Assembly (NCBI GenBank): GCA_934659445.1
Contig: CAKUHV010000098.1
Coordinates: forward strand, 1-6,011
Direction: 5' to 3'
Origin: an uncultured Oscillospiraceae bacterium
GTDB lineage: Bacteria; Bacillota; Clostridia; Oscillospirales; Oscillospiraceae
Length of the DNA stretch: 6,011 nt
Shown: positions 5,204 through 6,011 of the stretch, piece by piece
How positions within the stretch are numbered: the first letter of the stretch is position 1
Layout: each line of letters begins with the position of its first letter
Translations under genes and position numbers: made by a program
The notes under the pieces: generated by a model
What the model was told of the DNA's origin: nothing
The model's database searches: none
Seen by the model: the letters and a program-made list of their open reading frames with translations, nothing else

Positions 5204-5523
5204 GGGATGCACAGAACAAATCCAACGGAGCCGAAAAGGCAAGGCACACAAGAGGCGCAATGTGGGAAAAGAAAGACCGCCTGATTTGACCGGCACGAGC
5301 GGCAGCGGGCGGAGGACGCACCGGCCCCAAGTTCATACCCGCGCCGAACAAATTTAGACCGTTTTCCAAACGTGCGCTCCGGGTCCGGGTCCACAGACCC
5401 GGGGATCTTTGGGTACTTTCCATCCTTGGAAAGTACCTCGCCCGGGGGCGAAATATCCCCCGTCCTGACATCTAAGTTCCGAGCAATCCCCCAAAAACAA
5501 TCAAACCAAGGAGTTGAACACCC
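5204..5523 (+). other. Spacer before glyS with two hairpins; no gene or clear promoter
   Basis: I find no supported coding sequence. Two perfect hairpins stand out: CCGGGTC-CACA-GACCCGG (5385-5402) and GGTACTTTCC/GGAAAGTACC with a 6-nt loop (5412-5437, 10 bp). Neither has a following T-run, so they are not clear terminators. TTGACC at 5286-5291 lacks a -10 box at suitable spacing, and no other -35/-10 pair is convincing. The ribosome binding site AAGGAG (5508-5513) lies 10 nt before the glyS ATG. The sequence also has no T-box motif of its own, so glyS may depend on transcription through deoD. Confidence 0.45.
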
Positions 5524-6011
5524 ATGAATCATTCTGATAAGACCATGGAAAAAATCGTCGCCCTGTGTAAAAACCGGGGCTTTGTGTACGCCGGCAGCGA
5601 GATCTACGGCGGCCTGGCCAACAGCTGGGACTACGGCCCCCTGGGCGTGGAGTTCAAGAACAACGTGAAGAAGGCCTGGATGAAGAAGTTCGTGCAGGAG
5701 TCCCCCTATAACGTGGGCCTGGACGCCGCCATCATCATGAACCCCCAGACCTGGATCACCACCGGCCACGTGTCCTCCTTCTCCGACCCCCTGCTGGACT
5801 GCAAGGCCTGCAAGGCCCGCCACCGCGCCGACAAGCTCATCGGGGAGGAGCACCCCGAGGTGAACGTGGACGCCATGAGCTTTGACGAGATGGACGCCTT
5901 CATCGCCGAGCACGAGGACATCATCTGCCCCGTGTGCGGCAAGCACGACTTCACCCCCATCCGCAAGTTCAACCTGATGTTCAAGACCGCCATCGGCGTC
6001 ACCGAGGACAG
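5524..6011 (+). CDS. glyS: Glycyl-tRNA synthetase, single-chain dimeric type (5' part)
   Basis: The 162 visible residues are the start of a class II glycyl-tRNA synthetase of the alpha2 type, which charges tRNA-Gly in the cytoplasm; the gene runs off the window. Diagnostic stretches are [13 protein letters not shown] (18-30), [13 protein letters not shown] (35-47, class II motif 1 region), [11 protein letters not shown] (73-83) and the FNLMFKT segment (149-155). Two CxxC pairs, C93/C96 and C135/C138, form a probable zinc-binding insertion, as in many bacterial members. This is one polypeptide rather than the separate alpha and beta chains of tetrameric GlyRS. The start is chosen from AAGGAG 10 nt upstream and the conserved N-terminus. 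It lies 432 nt after deoD on the same strand. Regulation is probably by the upstream T-box at 4096-4331, because no T-box or good promoter is visible immediately before it. Confidence 0.96.
   Translation, partial: MNHSDKTMEKIVALCKNRGFVYAGSEIYGGLANSWDYGPLGVEFKNNVKKAWMKKFVQESPYNVGLDAAIIMNPQTWITTGHVSSFSDPLLDCKACKARHRADKLIGEEHPEVNVDAMSFDEMDAFIAEHEDIICPVCGKHDFTPIRKFNLMFKTAIGVTED

Noticed and set aside
5286..5320. Separate promoter for glyS starting at TTGACC
   Set aside because: The sequence 16-19 nt downstream is G/C-rich with no resemblance to TATAAT.
5160..5357. Small plus-strand open frame (65 codons) in the deoD-glyS spacer
   Set aside because: It starts inside the foldback repeat, lacks a ribosome binding site and has an arginine-rich, non-protein-like composition.
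5200..5946. Minus-strand open frame across the spacer and the start of glyS
   Set aside because: It is antisense to the conserved glyS N-terminus and shows no family signature or start-site evidence.

Overview
The window (6,011 nt) is GC-rich with strong G/C bias at third codon positions, except for a more AT-rich first ~390 nt. Firmicute-type Shine-Dalgarno sequences, a T-box riboswitch, a single-chain (dimeric-type) glycyl-tRNA synthetase and dense intergenic G/C hairpins together suggest a high-GC clostridial anaerobe, probably Oscillospirales/Oscillospiraceae (Flavonifractor-like gut bacteria). This placement is inference; no search was run.

Layout. Positions 1-8 hold the first codons of a divergent minus-strand gene with a strong ribosome binding site, driven from a sigma-A-like promoter at 132-160. 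Positions 239-387 are the promoter and leader of typA/bipA (388-2217, +), a ribosome-associated translational GTPase. A 377-nt gap (2218-2594) has no gene I can support; it is packed with short hairpins and one copy of a 46-nt repeat. Next comes a polytopic membrane protein resembling the DUF6056/GT-C-like group (2595-4028, +). A strong promoter (4061-4089) then starts a T-box leader (about 4096-4331) ending in an intrinsic terminator. The T-box precedes deoD, purine nucleoside phosphorylase (4381-5091, +). A 432-nt repeat-rich spacer (5092-5523) carries the second copy of the 46-nt repeat and a 54-nt foldback element, and leads into glyS, glycyl-tRNA synthetase (5524 to beyond the window, +).

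How the parts work together. The T-box bulge base fits a tRNA with U73, as in tRNA-Gly, and a GGC triplet lies where a specifier is expected, so the leader probably senses uncharged tRNA-Gly. It sits in front of deoD rather than directly before glyS, and I see no convincing separate promoter before glyS. The simplest model is a promoter/T-box/deoD/glyS unit in which glycine starvation raises both glycyl-tRNA synthetase and a purine-salvage enzyme. Glycine is a building block of the purine ring, so the pairing is metabolically plausible, but deoD may instead have been inserted between an old glyS T-box and its gene. This is the most interesting feature of the window. I see no mobile-element gene, CRISPR array, tRNA or rRNA.
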